From the NCBI RefSeq assembly GCF_030253575.1, contig NC_080568.1, positions 9,642,501 to 9,706,500 of the forward strand: a stretch of 64,000 nt of DNA, in the 5' to 3' direction. The DNA comes from Rhododendron vialii (lineage: Eukaryota > Streptophyta > Magnoliopsida > Ericales > Ericaceae). The notes under the pieces were generated by a model, which was given only the letters and a program-made list of their open reading frames with translations, had not been told where the DNA came from and did not search any database. Position 1 is the first letter of the stretch; the number at the start of each line of letters is the position of its first letter. Below, piece by piece: positions 49,701 to 58,959 of the stretch. The position numbers were made by a program, and so were the translations under genes.

Positions 49701-51583
49701 TTCTCAATATCAGTGGTGACTTCTAATCTTATCTGTCATTCCTTCTGTCTTTAGTCTCTTAGTTTTAGAAAGAAACTTCCTCTGCACATAATTTTGTGAA
49801 CAATCGAAAGGGTTTCTATTTCTATGTTATCAGTAGACGGAGTCTATCACTATATTGATGATGTGGGACAGCTTTAGGAATCTTGCTGTAATGTTGCCTG
49901 GTTGTTTTGATGCTATAGAATGTCCAAGACAATTGGGCCATCATGAAGACTCAATTGCGAATTTGGCACTCCAATTTTTTATGACGGCACTCCAAAATTT
50001 GTCTTTGAGTGTGCTTGCTATGTATAATTTTTACACTAAAAGACAGATTTTGGAGTGCCGTCATAAAAAATTAGAGTGCCAAAATCATTTGTCTTTTAAC
50101 AAATACTCAGCGCTCAATACTACACATACCATTACCCACTCAAAACAACAATTGACAATGAATAATCTAGCAATGAATCTGCCACAATTAAGAGCGGTTA
50201 CAAGAGATCTTGCAACCCAATGGTGAATTCACACCCTATGGATCCACATCTCCCTTGCCGAATCCGTGTACACTGCAACCTGTGCTTGAATGGTGCTGCC
50301 TTGAATCCACAAGCTCTCCTTCTGCACCTAGAAATCCTCGTATGACTTTTGTTCACTTTGCTCCTCCCGGTGAAGCAAAACTAGTAGTTACCTTTGTCCA
50401 ATAATACGCTATCAAGGCCAAGAGGCCTTTGGCCAAACGGCATTAGTTGTGCACTCAGGTGCAAGGAGAAAGGATGTCAGGAGTTCAACTCCTATCCAAG
50501 GTGCTAGTCTAACTATTTTAACATTAATACTTTGCCGATCCAAAAAAGAAGAAGAAGAAGAAGAAAAAACACGCTATCATGTGGCTTAATAATTAATCTA
50601 AAATAGTTCAGGGTTGCCTTTGCATTCAGCTGTATCCTGGTATAATGCCTCTTTAGTGAAGGGGAATTCTGGGATCAAGAACCCAAAACATGCACTCACC
50701 AACAACACGCTAGTGAAACAAAAGGCACCACGTAAAAGTCCTTACTACACCTGCTTTCGCACAGTCATATCCATAGAGTTTCGATGTTTCGTTTTTTTCG
50801 GGTGTGCTATCCACGGCATCAGGCAGTAGGAGAAGGCTTGCTTGGTTGAACTCCCTTCCTGGCTGCCTTGTTTTAGGAGTGAAGATGAATAGTATAGTAA
50901 TTGTTGCTTGCTTCCCTGCTCAATCCAATTCATTGTTACCCGCTTGGTTAGGTTGGGCAAGGCTTTTGTGCTTCCATTAGATATAGTGCTTATTCTATGT
51001 AGTTACCATACCGACCAGAAGAAAGAGGAAGGCGTGAGACATTGCAATCAAAGGCGCTATAGTAGCTGGGCCCGCCCTGTGGTTCCTATTCCTGCAGCAA
51101 AAGGGCCATAGCGTTCTGTCTCTTTACTCTGTCTCAAGTAATAACGAATATATTTCAGTTAGCTCCTTCATGCCTATTATAACTAGTTATTTCGGCTTTT
51201 TATTAGGGGCTTTAACTATAACCTCAGCTCTATTTATTGGTCTGAGCTAGATACTACTTATTTGAAATTCATCTTTGAAATGAACAATTCATAAAAAGAA
51301 ATCTTTATGGGGTGTTCCATGTATTCTACAGTTACTTACTGTATCAATTGCCAATTCTTGATCATTGCGATTTGTGGCACTTTGTATTACTATTTAGGTA
51401 TAGATATTACCTCGTTTTTTCCTTCTCAACAAAATTTCCCCTGCCATATAAACTTGTTCTGATTACCATGTAACCATATTTGTTCGGTGCAGGTTTGAGA
51501 AGCTCCAAGAAGATGCCTTCGTCTTTGCTTTTATAATGAAAGCCTTAGACATGGTTCCTACCCTTAATTCAGGGGAGAAGTGA
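28701..51583 (+). CDS. Prolyl oligopeptidase family serine protease (protease 2/oligopeptidase B-like)
   Basis: Peptidase family S9A, which cleaves short peptides; closest in memory to the Arabidopsis At1g50380 type. Eleven exons with GT-AG ends and continuous phase: 28701-29109, 33171-33454, 33555-33749, 35146-35492, 40774-41065, 42663-42821, 43565-43930, 45217-45282, 45511-45559, 47977-48100, 51493-51583 (TGA 51581-51583). They sum to 794 codons (793 residues). Residues about 88-550 are the N-terminal beta-propeller region and the rest is the alpha/beta hydrolase domain. Triad: Ser near 638 (GRSAGG), Asp near 723 ([11 protein letters not shown]), His near 758 ([10 protein letters not shown]). 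The first about 69 residues are Arg/Ser/Pro-rich and could be an organelle transit peptide. Met70 (about 28908) is the alternative start and gives about 724 residues, nearer the usual length. Introns reach 5.3 kb because of transposons. No coding defect seen. Confidence 0.93.
29650..30580. other. Retroelement-like DNA in intron 1 of the oligopeptidase gene
   Basis: This stretch includes a segment (CACATTGTCCAAAGATG, near 29870) and a TATATAGGGAG box (near 30091) reminiscent of a Copia LTR. Its neighbour is Copia pol, so it is probably part of the same decayed element. No LTR ends were defined. Confidence 0.3.
30580..31370 (+). mobile_element. Copia pol (reverse transcriptase) fragment in intron 1
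   Basis: Frames broken by stops and frameshifts read: [28 protein letters not shown] (30690-30782), [18 protein letters not shown] and [11 protein letters not shown] (30862-30966), then in another frame [20 protein letters not shown] and YMEQPEGF (30993-31080), and later [19 protein letters not shown] (31280-31340). This is the standard order of the Copia RT domain. It is in the same direction as the host gene and non-functional. Confidence 0.85.
31366..32840 (-). mobile_element. Mariner-like element remnant in intron 1
   Basis: The left edge is CTCCCTCTGTCTTATTTTAA, the terminal repeat shared by plant mariner and Stowaway elements. Minus-strand frames 32116-32454 and 32551-32835 resemble plant mariner transposase: [63 protein letters not shown] and, in a shifted frame near 32140-32160, IQQDNARQH carrying the second catalytic Asp. 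Stops and frameshifts break it. A right-hand terminal repeat was not found. Confidence 0.65.
35811..36959. mobile_element. hAT-like element in intron 4
   Basis: The left end CAGAGATGGCAATTC and right part GCGAATATTGGCA (read inverted) pair imperfectly, with GGGTACCCGAACC-type subterminal repeats on both sides as in plant hAT elements. Flanks GTTGCGTA (35803-35810) and GTTGTGTA (36960-36967) match in seven of eight bases. It carries a nested RTE LINE fragment. Confidence 0.5.
36470..36712 (-). mobile_element. RTE-type LINE 3' fragment nested in the hAT-like element
   Basis: The minus-strand frame 36524-36709 reads [20 protein letters not shown] and [11 protein letters not shown], the typical C-terminal end of plant RTE LINE ORF2. 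It is followed by ATGTAGCCCACCCCAATTGA, the usual RTE tail. 5'-truncated and non-functional. Confidence 0.7.
37013..37380. mobile_element. GTGTCC-rich hAT-type MITE, copy 1
   Basis: The left end CTAAGAAGCATGGACAC and right end CATGTCCGTCCTTAG are inverted. Flanks GGTGATAT and GGTGATCT agree in seven of eight bases. The interior is rich in GGACAC/GTGTCC. Same family as the element at 61538-61973. Confidence 0.6.
37381..38805. other. Intron 4 sequence, unassigned
   Basis: Part of the large fourth intron of the oligopeptidase gene. A GT-rich block at 38320-38730 is more GC-rich than its surroundings and may be LTR-derived; no ends or coding domains recognised. Confidence 0.3.
38806..38960 (-). 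mobile_element. CAA-tailed retroposon fragment (SINE/RTE-like)
   Basis: A (CAA)n run is followed by CCCATGTAGTCCCCAATCATTGGGGCTATGGG.. and GGAGACAGACCTAACCTT. This is a pattern common in plant SINE or RTE 3' ends inserted in either direction, here in intron 4. The strand call is uncertain. Confidence 0.45.
39499..39729. mobile_element. Stowaway MITE (231 bp)
   Basis: Nearly perfect inverted repeat from CTCCCTCCGTCCCACTTTAA to its complement TTAAAGTGGGACAGAGGGAG, flanked by TA on both sides (39497-39498 and 39730-39731). The terminal motif and TA target are those of Tc1/mariner-derived Stowaway elements. It sits in intron 4 of the oligopeptidase gene. Confidence 0.9.
39732..40773. other. Rest of intron 4, unassigned
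   Basis: AT-rich intron DNA. A pyrimidine-rich block at 40030-40200 resembles a leader or LTR but has no partner. The acceptor CAG at 40771-40773 ends it. Confidence 0.3.
41810..42030. repeat. Degenerate about 30-bp minisatellite, CCTAGGGTA-rich
   Basis: Units of about 27-30 bp of the form AGTGCCTAAAACCCTAGAGT..CTATGAA repeat five times, then grade into CTACCCTAGGGTAGGGTAG, which is palindromic. It contains CCCTAAA-like words but no true telomere array. It lies in intron 5 of the oligopeptidase gene. Confidence 0.75.
44140..44233 (+). repeat. Three 31-bp tandem repeats in intron 7
   Basis: GTGGCTGAAGGACAACCCAC with following TCCTGAGGTC recurs three times. It sits inside a GC-richer block (about 44050-45000) that begins TGTGGGTACATGG and may be a solo LTR; no matching end with target duplication was found. 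Confidence 0.75.
45866..47169 (+). mobile_element. Solo LTR, family A copy 2 (1304 bp), in intron 9
   Basis: Begins TGTGCACACCCCCTCGG and ends TTGGGGTGTCTACA; flanks ACGTC (45861-45865) and ACGTG (47170-47174) match in four of five bases. Shares GAGTCACCACTTGGTTTT, a GGTACGGTGAGGGGAAGGTG..CACCCC block and the end with copy 1 at 12503-14457. Where copy 1 has GCGCGCGATGG repeats, this copy has GGCGGCCAGCAG-type repeats. Confidence 0.75.
48832..49553. mobile_element. PIF/Harbinger-like MITE, copy 2 (722 bp), in intron 10
   Basis: Terminal repeats GAGCATCCGTAGTGGAATAA and the exact inverse TTATTCCACTACGGATGCTC, flanked by TTA on both sides (48829-48831 and 49554-49556). Subterminal blocks (AAAAAAGTTCCCACATTGGA) match copy 1 at 11596. 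The interior is AT-rich with poly-T blocks. Confidence 0.85.
49961..50086. repeat. Inverted repeat of about 50-bp arms in intron 10
   Basis: ATTTGGCACTCCAATTTTTT ATGACGGCACTCC at 49961 pairs with the inverse ending at about 50085 across a short loop. Probably a small fold-back MITE; no target duplication resolved. Confidence 0.7.
50417..50568 (+). mobile_element. tRNA-derived SINE in intron 10
   Basis: GGCCAAACGGCATTAGTTG is box-A-like and GAGTTCAACTCCTATC contains a good polymerase III box B. The 3' end is an AAAAAAGAAGAAGAAG tail. The arrangement fits a plant SINE. Confidence 0.5.
50600..51470 (+). other. Organelle-derived DNA in intron 10 (plastid at least from about 51150)
   Basis: From about 51150 the sequence follows plastid petL and the petL-petG spacer, to CCATATAAACTTGTT at about 51466. 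The preceding 500 bases also look unlike the surrounding AT-rich intron and could be mitochondrial, since plant mitochondria hold plastid inserts; that part is a guess. Confidence 0.6.
51170..51265 (+). pseudogene. petL: Plastid petL copy in the nucleus
   Basis: The 32-codon frame [20 protein letters not shown], then LFIGLS, stop, ILLI, is plastid PetL, a small subunit of the cytochrome b6f complex with one membrane helix. The Lys codon after GLS has become TAG, and the next residues differ. It is a non-functional nuclear plastid insertion within an intron of the oligopeptidase gene. Confidence 0.85.
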
Positions 51584-52632
51584 CTCAAATGGTGAGTGGT
51601 ACAAACAACATGAACTTAACAACCTCAGTATGTTCAATCCTCGTCATCTTATTTTGTAGGTTTTAGAGAATTTAATGGGGAAGGAGGGCGGGAGTGGACG
51701 ACGGACTTCTGTTGAGCAAATCTGCTGCTTTTGTACTCTTTATCCTCTTACCGACATTTTAGGTGTTGCTTGTTGAAGTTGAATAGTGGGCAGTGTATCA
51801 TTCTTGCTGCTCAGAATTGGTAAAACATGGCAAGTTACCAGAAGTGATTCTCAATTTATTGGACATCACATTTTCTTTTTATGTTGTAGGGTTTTAGTTT
51901 CTGAGATGGGTTATTCGTTGCAAGTTGATCCCAGTACTGCCGAGCACATAAAAAACTTCAGGTTACGCAGGTTTTAGCAGGTGTATGTTGGAAGCTTGAT
52001 GGTGCACAAATGGAGATTTGCTTTTCTTTGTGCTGGCCATGGTTTTCGGTTTTCCTTCGACAAACTATCATATGTTGCCCAACGTTAGGAAAAATAATTT
52101 GGTGCTCTAAGGGCCCTCTCGCACCACATGATTGTGTAATCTTCGCACAAGCATGCGTTTGACGGTGGTAGGGAGCATGGTAATTGATTAGCAGATGAAA
52201 CTTTCCTTTATATTTTTGGTAGCAAGGCCGGACTTGTTGATAACATGAAATTTGAGCCGCTCCCACTTTTCAAACTTATTTATGACCAGGTCATATGGGG
52301 TGATAAGATACATACCGTTGCTACTCCTTTTTCAGCACTTTTACAATTATGACCTTGTCTCGGGATTTCCGTAGTTTGTGATGCCTTGCTTACGTGGCAT
52401 TTTTTTTTGTTTTTGGTAATGAAAACTTTAAAATGTCAATACGTCATAACTTTAGCTATAGACGTTCATTTTCTATAAAATTTATGTTTTTAGAATCTTC
52501 TCCACAAGACTTGACATAAGATCCATATTGAATATAATATTATGAACAAGTAAAAAAAAATACTTTATGGCCACTGAATTTGTGTTTAAATTTGGCTTCT
52601 GTGGGCTGTGGTCCTTCGGATTTAAATCTAGG

Positions 52633-52790
52633 GTAAATTTCAAATATCACCTCAAGGTTTTCTACAACTACAATTGACTCCACCTCTGAGAAATTATATC
52701 CAGCCCCCTGTGATTTAGAACCGCATAACAAAATGCTCCTTCCTTTTAGTCACCAGTTATACCGGACTGACAGAAACTGCAGGGTTTTGG
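52633..52790 (+). repeat. Partial terminal region of a GGGTAAATTTC-type element
   Basis: AGGGTAAATTTCAAATATCA CC begins a stretch like the termini of the 1.5-kb element at 53000, but from a different subfamily. Only one end is visible. Confidence 0.35.
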
Positions 52791-52999
52791 AAAATCTCAT
52801 CATCACCCTTTACTAGTCAAACTATTTTCTCATCATTACAAAGTGCTCTGTAGACAGCTATGGCCTCATCAAATAACAAACACCCCACCCCAACTCCCAG
52901 TCACCTTCCACAGAAACCCAAAGACCTTTTCTCGTCCCATTTTCATATTCACCGACTGTTGTTTATCCTTGGTCAAATCATAGTAATCCTTTATTATTT

Positions 53000-54487
53000 G
53001 GGTAAATTCCAGATACACCCCCTGTACTTTGGTCATTTTTCAACTACACCCCATCTACTTCATTTTTAATCACTCGCACCCATTGTATTTAAGACTGGTT
53101 TGAAACTGTTAGTATTTCCGTCCAAAGTAACGAAAAGACTGAAATACCCATTCGTATTCCCTTTCTTTGAAAAATCATAACTTATTCATATAAGGTCCAA
53201 AAATACTCAAACCAGCGCCCAAACTTGCGTAACATCCATGTGTATCTACTGTAAAAATTGAAAAATTAGTTATCAACCAAATATTGTCCAAATTTCAAAA
53301 GAACAAGTTGTTCTACAGAAAAACAGGGCAGCCAAACATGTTTTCATAGAAAATCCATAATTAAATCATTTCAACTCCAAAAATATTGAAACCAACTCTC
53401 AAAGTTTCGTAACGTAAAGTATTATGCTCAGTAAAAATATCAGATTCATAACTTAATAGGATAGTTCCCAAAAATAAAAAGAAGATGGCTCTGCCCAGAT
53501 TTCGAAACATGTGTATCAGTTCATATTCCGAAAATCATAACTAATTCTGTGTTGATCGGTTTTGCATGTTCTTGGTATCAAAATCTTCGTCTTTAAACAT
53601 ACTTTAAAAGTTATGAAGACTTCAAAAATTGAATCATAGCAGAAGGTTTCTCAAAATACGAATTTGTGATGGTCCAGAAAGCTGTCAAGAAAGTTTAAGA
53701 AGTTACCGGCAAGAAAATAAGTTTTCCGACGAGAGAATGGTGACGGGAGGTGGTGGCTCGTGGTGGAACTGAGGTGGGGGGGTGGAAGAACACCATCCTC
53801 CTCCTCTTTCTTCAAATTTCATAGCTCCCTCCCTCAAAAATTAAAATACATGTTTGACTAGTTTTTACCAAGATGATAAAAAAAATGTTATAACCAAATA
53901 TATTTACACATGCATGAGTGTAATTCTAGGTGTCAAATTGGCCATGCCATGTGTCTACAAGCGTGACATGTGTACTTGCATGCACAAGTGGTCCCAGACA
54001 CCCGAGCACACGCGTAGCCGAGAAGCTATCCGGGTTTCGGTCTTAGAAAAATATGAAATTCTCACAGTACCCTAAATAAATTATTCTTAGAATAACGCCA
54101 TTCTCGGAATTTCAAGGAAAAATCCAGAACACATAGATTTGAAATGCCTGGCCAATTGACTTGTAAAATATGTTCGTGACTCCGTTCGCAACCAATAATT
54201 AATGGTAGTGATGAATTATCATTGTACTAATATTTTTAATGTGAGGGCTCTCACAGTATATATAGGATGTAAATGGGTTTTGGGGGCAATTTGGTCTTAG
54301 AGAAGATGTTTTAGAAGGGAAAATTTCCCTCCAACAAGCCATTACCTGCTTTTTCGTTATTTTAGACGGAAATACTAACAGTTTCAAACCAGTCTTAAGT
54401 ATTAGGGGTGTGAGTGATTAAAAATGAAGTAGATGGGGTGTAGTTGAAAAATGACCAAAGTACAGGGGGTGTATCTGAAATTTACCC
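53000..54487. mobile_element. Long-TIR element (1488 bp), Mutator-like
   Basis: The first and last 123 bp are inverted copies (GGGTAAATTCCAGATACACC at the left) differing at about 6 positions. The middle has no transposase. Long TIRs fit non-autonomous Mutator-like elements, but no 9-bp duplication is clear, so the superfamily is an inference. The interior (53160-53700) contains several AAAATCATAACTTATTC-like words in diverged repeats. Confidence 0.7.
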
Positions 54488-54865
54488 CCTTTTTTTTGTG
54501 TTTTTATCAAGGCCAGCTATGAAGTTTGTGTATTTTTATTGTCTTCATTTGGAACATTAGTATTGCTAGAGTATGAAAAGGCCGTGACAAGGGTTGGAGA
54601 GATTAGTTCAATTCATCAAGACATTCTTCGTTACCGAAAAAAGTTTAGAAAAAAAAAAAGAAAAAAAAGAAGGGGATTATCAAAGTAGCCCTAATCTCAT
54701 CATCAAAGAAGAGTGCAGGTGAAAATTTTGCTCTACTTCAGTCTTTCTGTCCAAACCCCCATCTACTTTATGGGTTGTCTAAAAGTTGGGGTTTCCCATT
54801 TTGGAAAAATACACATTTGAATATGAGTTTTAAAACCAGTTGGACTAATTGAACAATAACCCGAG

Positions 54866-55179
54866 TAGGGGTGTGCACGGGTCGGGTTCGGCCCCGACCC
54901 GACATGTCGGGTATCGAAATTTTTTTTTTGGCCCCGAACCGAACGAGTGAGAATAACCGTTCACGTGCCCGATTTTTTTGGTTGGGTCGGGTCCGACCAA
55001 AACCGAAGTAATCTATATAAATTGGTCGGTTTTGGTCGGGTCGGGTAAGAAAAACAGCACCCTGAGCCCCGAACCGAAAATTGGTTTTTTTCAAAAAATG
55101 TACCCGAACCACATGTTCGGCCCAGCCCAAAACCCTTCGGGTCGGGTCCATAGGGCCACGGGTTTTTTGCACACCCCTA
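54866..55179. mobile_element. hAT-type MITE rich in CGGGTCGGG (314 bp)
   Basis: Ends TAGGGGTGTGCAC..GTGCACACCCCTA (right end shortened to TTTGCACACCCCTA). CCGAG flanks both sides; extended by TAG it is the 8-base CCGAGTAG. The interior is full of GTCGGGTTCGG repeats. It is inserted beside the LINE relic at 55190. Confidence 0.75.
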
Positions 55180-55185
55180 CCGAGT

Positions 55186-55820
55186 AGGGGGCTTTGGCAA
55201 GGAGATCCATTGTCCTCGTACCTATTTGTTTTGTGTGTGTGGAAGGATTGTCAGCAAGAGGAAAACTCATTGGCTCGGTCTGAGCGAGATACGACTTATT
55301 TGAAATTCATCTTTGAAATGAACATTTCATAAAAAGAAATCTTTATGGGGTGTTCCGTGTATTCTATAGTTACTTACCGTATCAATTGTCAGTTTCTTGA
55401 TCATTGCGATTCGTGGCACTTTGTATTACTATTTAGGTATAGATATTCCCTCGTTTTTTCCTTCTCAACAAAATTTCCCCTGCCATATAAACTTGTTAAG
55501 AGAGGTGAGTCAAGCACAAGGGAGTCTGATAAAAAGGTTTGGACTAAAATTTGGTCCCTTCTTACTCCCAATAAGATGGAACACTTTATCTGGAAATGTA
55601 TTCACGGTATAGTGCAGATTAAGGAAATTTTGTTTCATCGGAAAATCACTCAAGAGTTGTTGTGTCCTGTCCTGTGTCGGGAGGATTGTGAGACGTTTCC
55701 ACATTTTTTCTTTGACTGTCAGTTTGCACAGATGATGTGGAGACTATCTCCGATTGGGTACGTTCCTAGTATAAATGGGCACTCTTCGATTTTAGCAAGG
55801 GCGGCTACACATGTAGTCTA
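55186..55820 (+). mobile_element. LINE ORF2 relic with plastid DNA between RT and zinc-binding parts
   Basis: 55188-55260 encodes RGLWQGDPLSSYLFVLCVW, a core RT motif of plant LINEs. 55510-55820 encodes the RT zinc-binding domain (KKVWTKIWSLL, FIWKCIHG, CPVLCREDCET, HFFFDCQFAQMMW). Between them lies plastid sequence. The missing RT-to-zf stretch and the plastid patch suggest deletion with filler DNA. Non-functional. Confidence 0.75.
55264..55498 (+). other. Second plastid insertion (petL end and petL-petG spacer)
   Basis: From GGTCTGAGCGAGATACGAC (end of petL, GLSEIRLI then stop) to CCATATAAACTTGTT it matches 51238-51466 with a few per cent differences. Both copies end at the same base. Confidence 0.8.
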
Positions 55821-55829
55821 GAGGGTTCA

Positions 55830-57240
55830 CTTTCCTCTGGGTTTAAAAAAAATGCACTGAATTTTTTTTTATTTTTTGTATATAAATTAAATTTTCCTTA
55901 GTATTGTCGGGTTGAATTACTCATGCAAGGTAAAAATATGAAAGTCCGACTAAAATTGGGCGAAACATTGTAGCCCAACAAAAACAAAATAAAGTTTGAC
56001 CGTTTGAGAAGCTAAAACTTAAAGTGGTGCAAAAAAAAAAAAAGTAACCGGTAGAGTACTACTCTTTTTTACGTGAGTAACAAATATTATCTTTTTCCCC
56101 TTATTTTTATGATGATATTGTACTTACGAAATAGTTTCAACACTTACTGAGACTCAATGCAACTGTTTGGTACATGCTCAGAAGTAACAACACGTCCCCG
56201 TTTTCTATCATGCATAGAAGCTAACAGAACTGAAGACTTTTCGATAATTCATTGTTCAATAAAAATAACAGATTTAACAAATTAATAAACAAGATTTGGG
56301 AGTGTCTGTTCCTTATTGCTCAGATTGCCCTATTATCATTGAATACGTGTCATCGTTCGTTCAACGTAGTTGAAATATGTTTAGGCCTTCTCAATTGTAA
56401 GTTGGCCTATTTGGCTTAGACCGGGTTTGGGATCAATGTACAACTCTAACATTCTTAATTAGACTGACCAAAGAGCTACACTTTACTTCTAATAATTGGA
56501 CTCTGAACATTTGTCTATACAATCAGCAAACTAATGGAACTCTAATTGATTAGGGTTTACAAAAGCTCTGATTGTTTTAATCTAACAAATGCTTTATTTA
56601 GGGAATTACGTATAATCACACGCACACATACTTATACTGGCCACACAAACAAACACGCAGATGGGGGGCGCGCTGCTACAGTTGCTGCGAGCAAAGGAGA
56701 CTAAAAACAAGGAAAGGGCGGTTGGGTTGTATGGTGGCAGTCGCGTGCGGTGGTCATGCCTGTTGAGGGGAAGAGGGGAGAGAATAGACAAAGGAGGAGA
56801 GATTCCCCAGTAGCGGAGGTAGCGTCACGCGGGCGGAGGGAAGCCCAAAGCCGACTCATGGTTTTTTCTCTCTATTAGGGGTGTTACAAACTACAACGGG
56901 TGTGAGGACCAAGTCACACCATATTTTGCTAATTAGTTTGAATAGAGATGCCTTGTTTTGGTAATTTTCCCAAAAGAAGAAGCTGCAACTCATAGAAACC
57001 CTTTGCATGGTTTCCGTAGTGACATGGATTAAAGCAGTCCAATAGAAAAATAAACCAGCAGAGAGAGAGAGAGAGAGATGTAAAGAAGGTCACAAGAAAA
57101 TAATGCTAACTAAACCACCGATTCATCTTTGTTTCATCTTCTTCACTTAAAACTCTTAGAACATATATCAGTGCTTTTTTCATCCAAACTAACAGAACAT
57201 TAATCTCATACACAGAGTACAAGATTATTGAAGACAAAAA
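55830..57240. other. Intergenic, no gene recognised
   Basis: AT-rich, with a GC-richer patch at 56640-56860 that has no recognisable domain and a (GA)n run at 57060-57077. Confidence 0.4.
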
Positions 57241-57249
57241 CACCATCCT

Positions 57250-58560
57250 CAAAATCTTTTAACTTTACAAATGTTATCATTTTCCGCTACTCTCTCACTT
57301 CTTCCTCTTTTAAGTTTAGAAAGATTCTTGCTTGAGGTGAAAATACACTCTCCACCTTCAATTATTAGAACATCTCTCTCCGTGGAAGAAAGTTTCACAT
57401 ACTGAGTTCTGGACCTTCTGGTCACTTGAAACCACTTGGCGAGACCAAAGTCTTGGCGTAAGGGATGGTAATACAAATGCGATTGTAAATCGGCTGGAAA
57501 AGGATCATATTCCCCATCGCTGCTCCAATAATTTGTTTGACAGTGTTGTGACGCAGATTATATCTGATTACTCCTAGTGATCGAATCCTGAAAAAACAAA
57601 CTCATCATCTTGCATGTCCAGAAGGGTTACAAATGGATTCCAACAATCAAGGTAGAACAGGTAACATTTCACGTCCAAGTGAAGGTTGACGGAGTCTCTT
57701 TTCACCCAAATCCAGTTTTCATAATAATCCTTCAACACCCACACGTAGACAAAATTAACATTTCTATAAAAATAAAAAATAAAAAAAAAGAAGCTAATTT
57801 CCCTTTCCTCTCAAAGATACAGGCACGTTGTTCCACCCCCGTAAAGAACATTCCCGTCCTCGATTAGGCATAAAATTGAATTCTTCAGTGTCGATTTTAA
57901 TATCATGATAGAATTGATGGACGATTCCTTCCAGTGCAAGGCTCCATTTAAAATTATTGGACAAACAACGTATTCCGGTTCACAGGAAGAGTAATTAAGT
58001 TTCCTCGCTTCCCAAACTATACACAGAGTATCCAAAACGAATGCCCTCCTGACGCAGGAAAAGTAGACTATAATCCTTTAAAATTGGATGGAAGAAAAAC
58101 CCACATACTCTCCTGACGCAGGAAAAATAGCCTATAATCCTTTAAAATTGGATGGAAGAAAAACCCACATACTTCACATGATTGAACCGGAGGCCTTATA
58201 ATTACTTTTTCCCCGTAAGAGGATTGTAGACCGAAGACGAAAGATACCCAAGAAACGATTGACAGACCACAAGCAACCCATTGCAAGACCCACAAAGATG
58301 TAGCTCAAGCGGTGCTTCCAAGTGATTTGATTCAATACCCATTTTCTTGAACATCTCATTTGCTCTAGCTCTTTTGTAAAAAATAAACACGTCGTTCCCA
58401 ACTTGCGTGAGAAGAACTGGAGTAGCTCTCTTTAAGATGCATTTCAACAAAATGAGTTGTTGAAGTTAATTCCAACCATTGCTTGCATACCCTTCGACAT
58501 TCCAGCACACAATCTCCTGAAGGATTTCAATACAGATTTCCTCAGGAAGCTCTCGCATAG
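57250..58560 (-). pseudogene. F-box/FBA-type protein gene, frameshifted
   Basis: F-box proteins are SCF ubiquitin-ligase adaptors. Reading the minus strand: LPEEICIEIL (58555-58515), then in another frame RRVCKQWLELTSTTHFVEMH (F-box end), then GSCNGLLVVCQSF and VYNPLTGKK (FBA-type blade), CGFFFHPILKDYRLFFL, IILNGALHWKES, and the C-terminal WVLKDYYENWIWVKRDSVNL, LFYLDCWNPFVTLLDM. These parts occur in correct order in several frames, with at least three frame changes and a 64-bp tandem duplication. No intact frame exceeds about 100 codons, so this is a pseudogene of an F-box protein of the At3g07870-like class. Confidence 0.75.
58047..58174. repeat. 64-bp tandem duplication in the F-box pseudogene
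   Basis: TCCTGACGCAGGAAAA begins at 58047 and 58111. The two copies differ at only a few bases, so the duplication is young, and it adds a second copy of the CGFFFHPILKDYRL coding block. Confidence 0.9.
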
Positions 58561-58753
58561 CAAAACCGCACTTGTGAATACGAAATGAACAAATTAGCTT
58601 ATCCCAAAGATGTGGAATCTATGTCCATGTGCACTCATGGACCATTGTGCCTAAATATGCATAAATACATTCAAACTCAATACATTGAACAAATTATATT
58701 AATTACGTAGAAGAAAAATGCATGGAGAGAATCAAAACCAAAAGGGCACACAC

Positions 58754-58896
58754 CTATATAGCACTGACACTCTTCGAGGCCGGCATATCCCGGTGTCTGA
58801 CACGGGGACATGGCAAAATACGTATGGGACACACGTGTCCAATAAATTTTATTAAGGGGAACGACAGGGACAACCTTTAAAAACCATCCATCATAG
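58754..58896. mobile_element. Fragment of the GTGTCC-rich hAT-type family
   Basis: CTATATAGCACTGACAC..GGTGTCTGACACGGGGACA matches the left part of the element at 61538, and CATCATAG at 58889-58896 matches its right end. The middle is missing and the flanks do not form a duplication. Confidence 0.5.
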
Positions 58897-58959
58897 ATAT
58901 ATACACAAACACTTCTACCTTTTCGAAGTGACCTCACTGCTCATACAAAGAGCACAACC

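Noticed and set aside
50614..50829. 71-codon frame in possible organelle-derived DNA
   Set aside because: I could not match it to a mitochondrial or plastid protein; left as part of the organelle-like stretch.
56606..56791. 61-codon minus-strand frame in a GC-rich patch
   Set aside because: Low complexity, no domain, no splice or promoter support.
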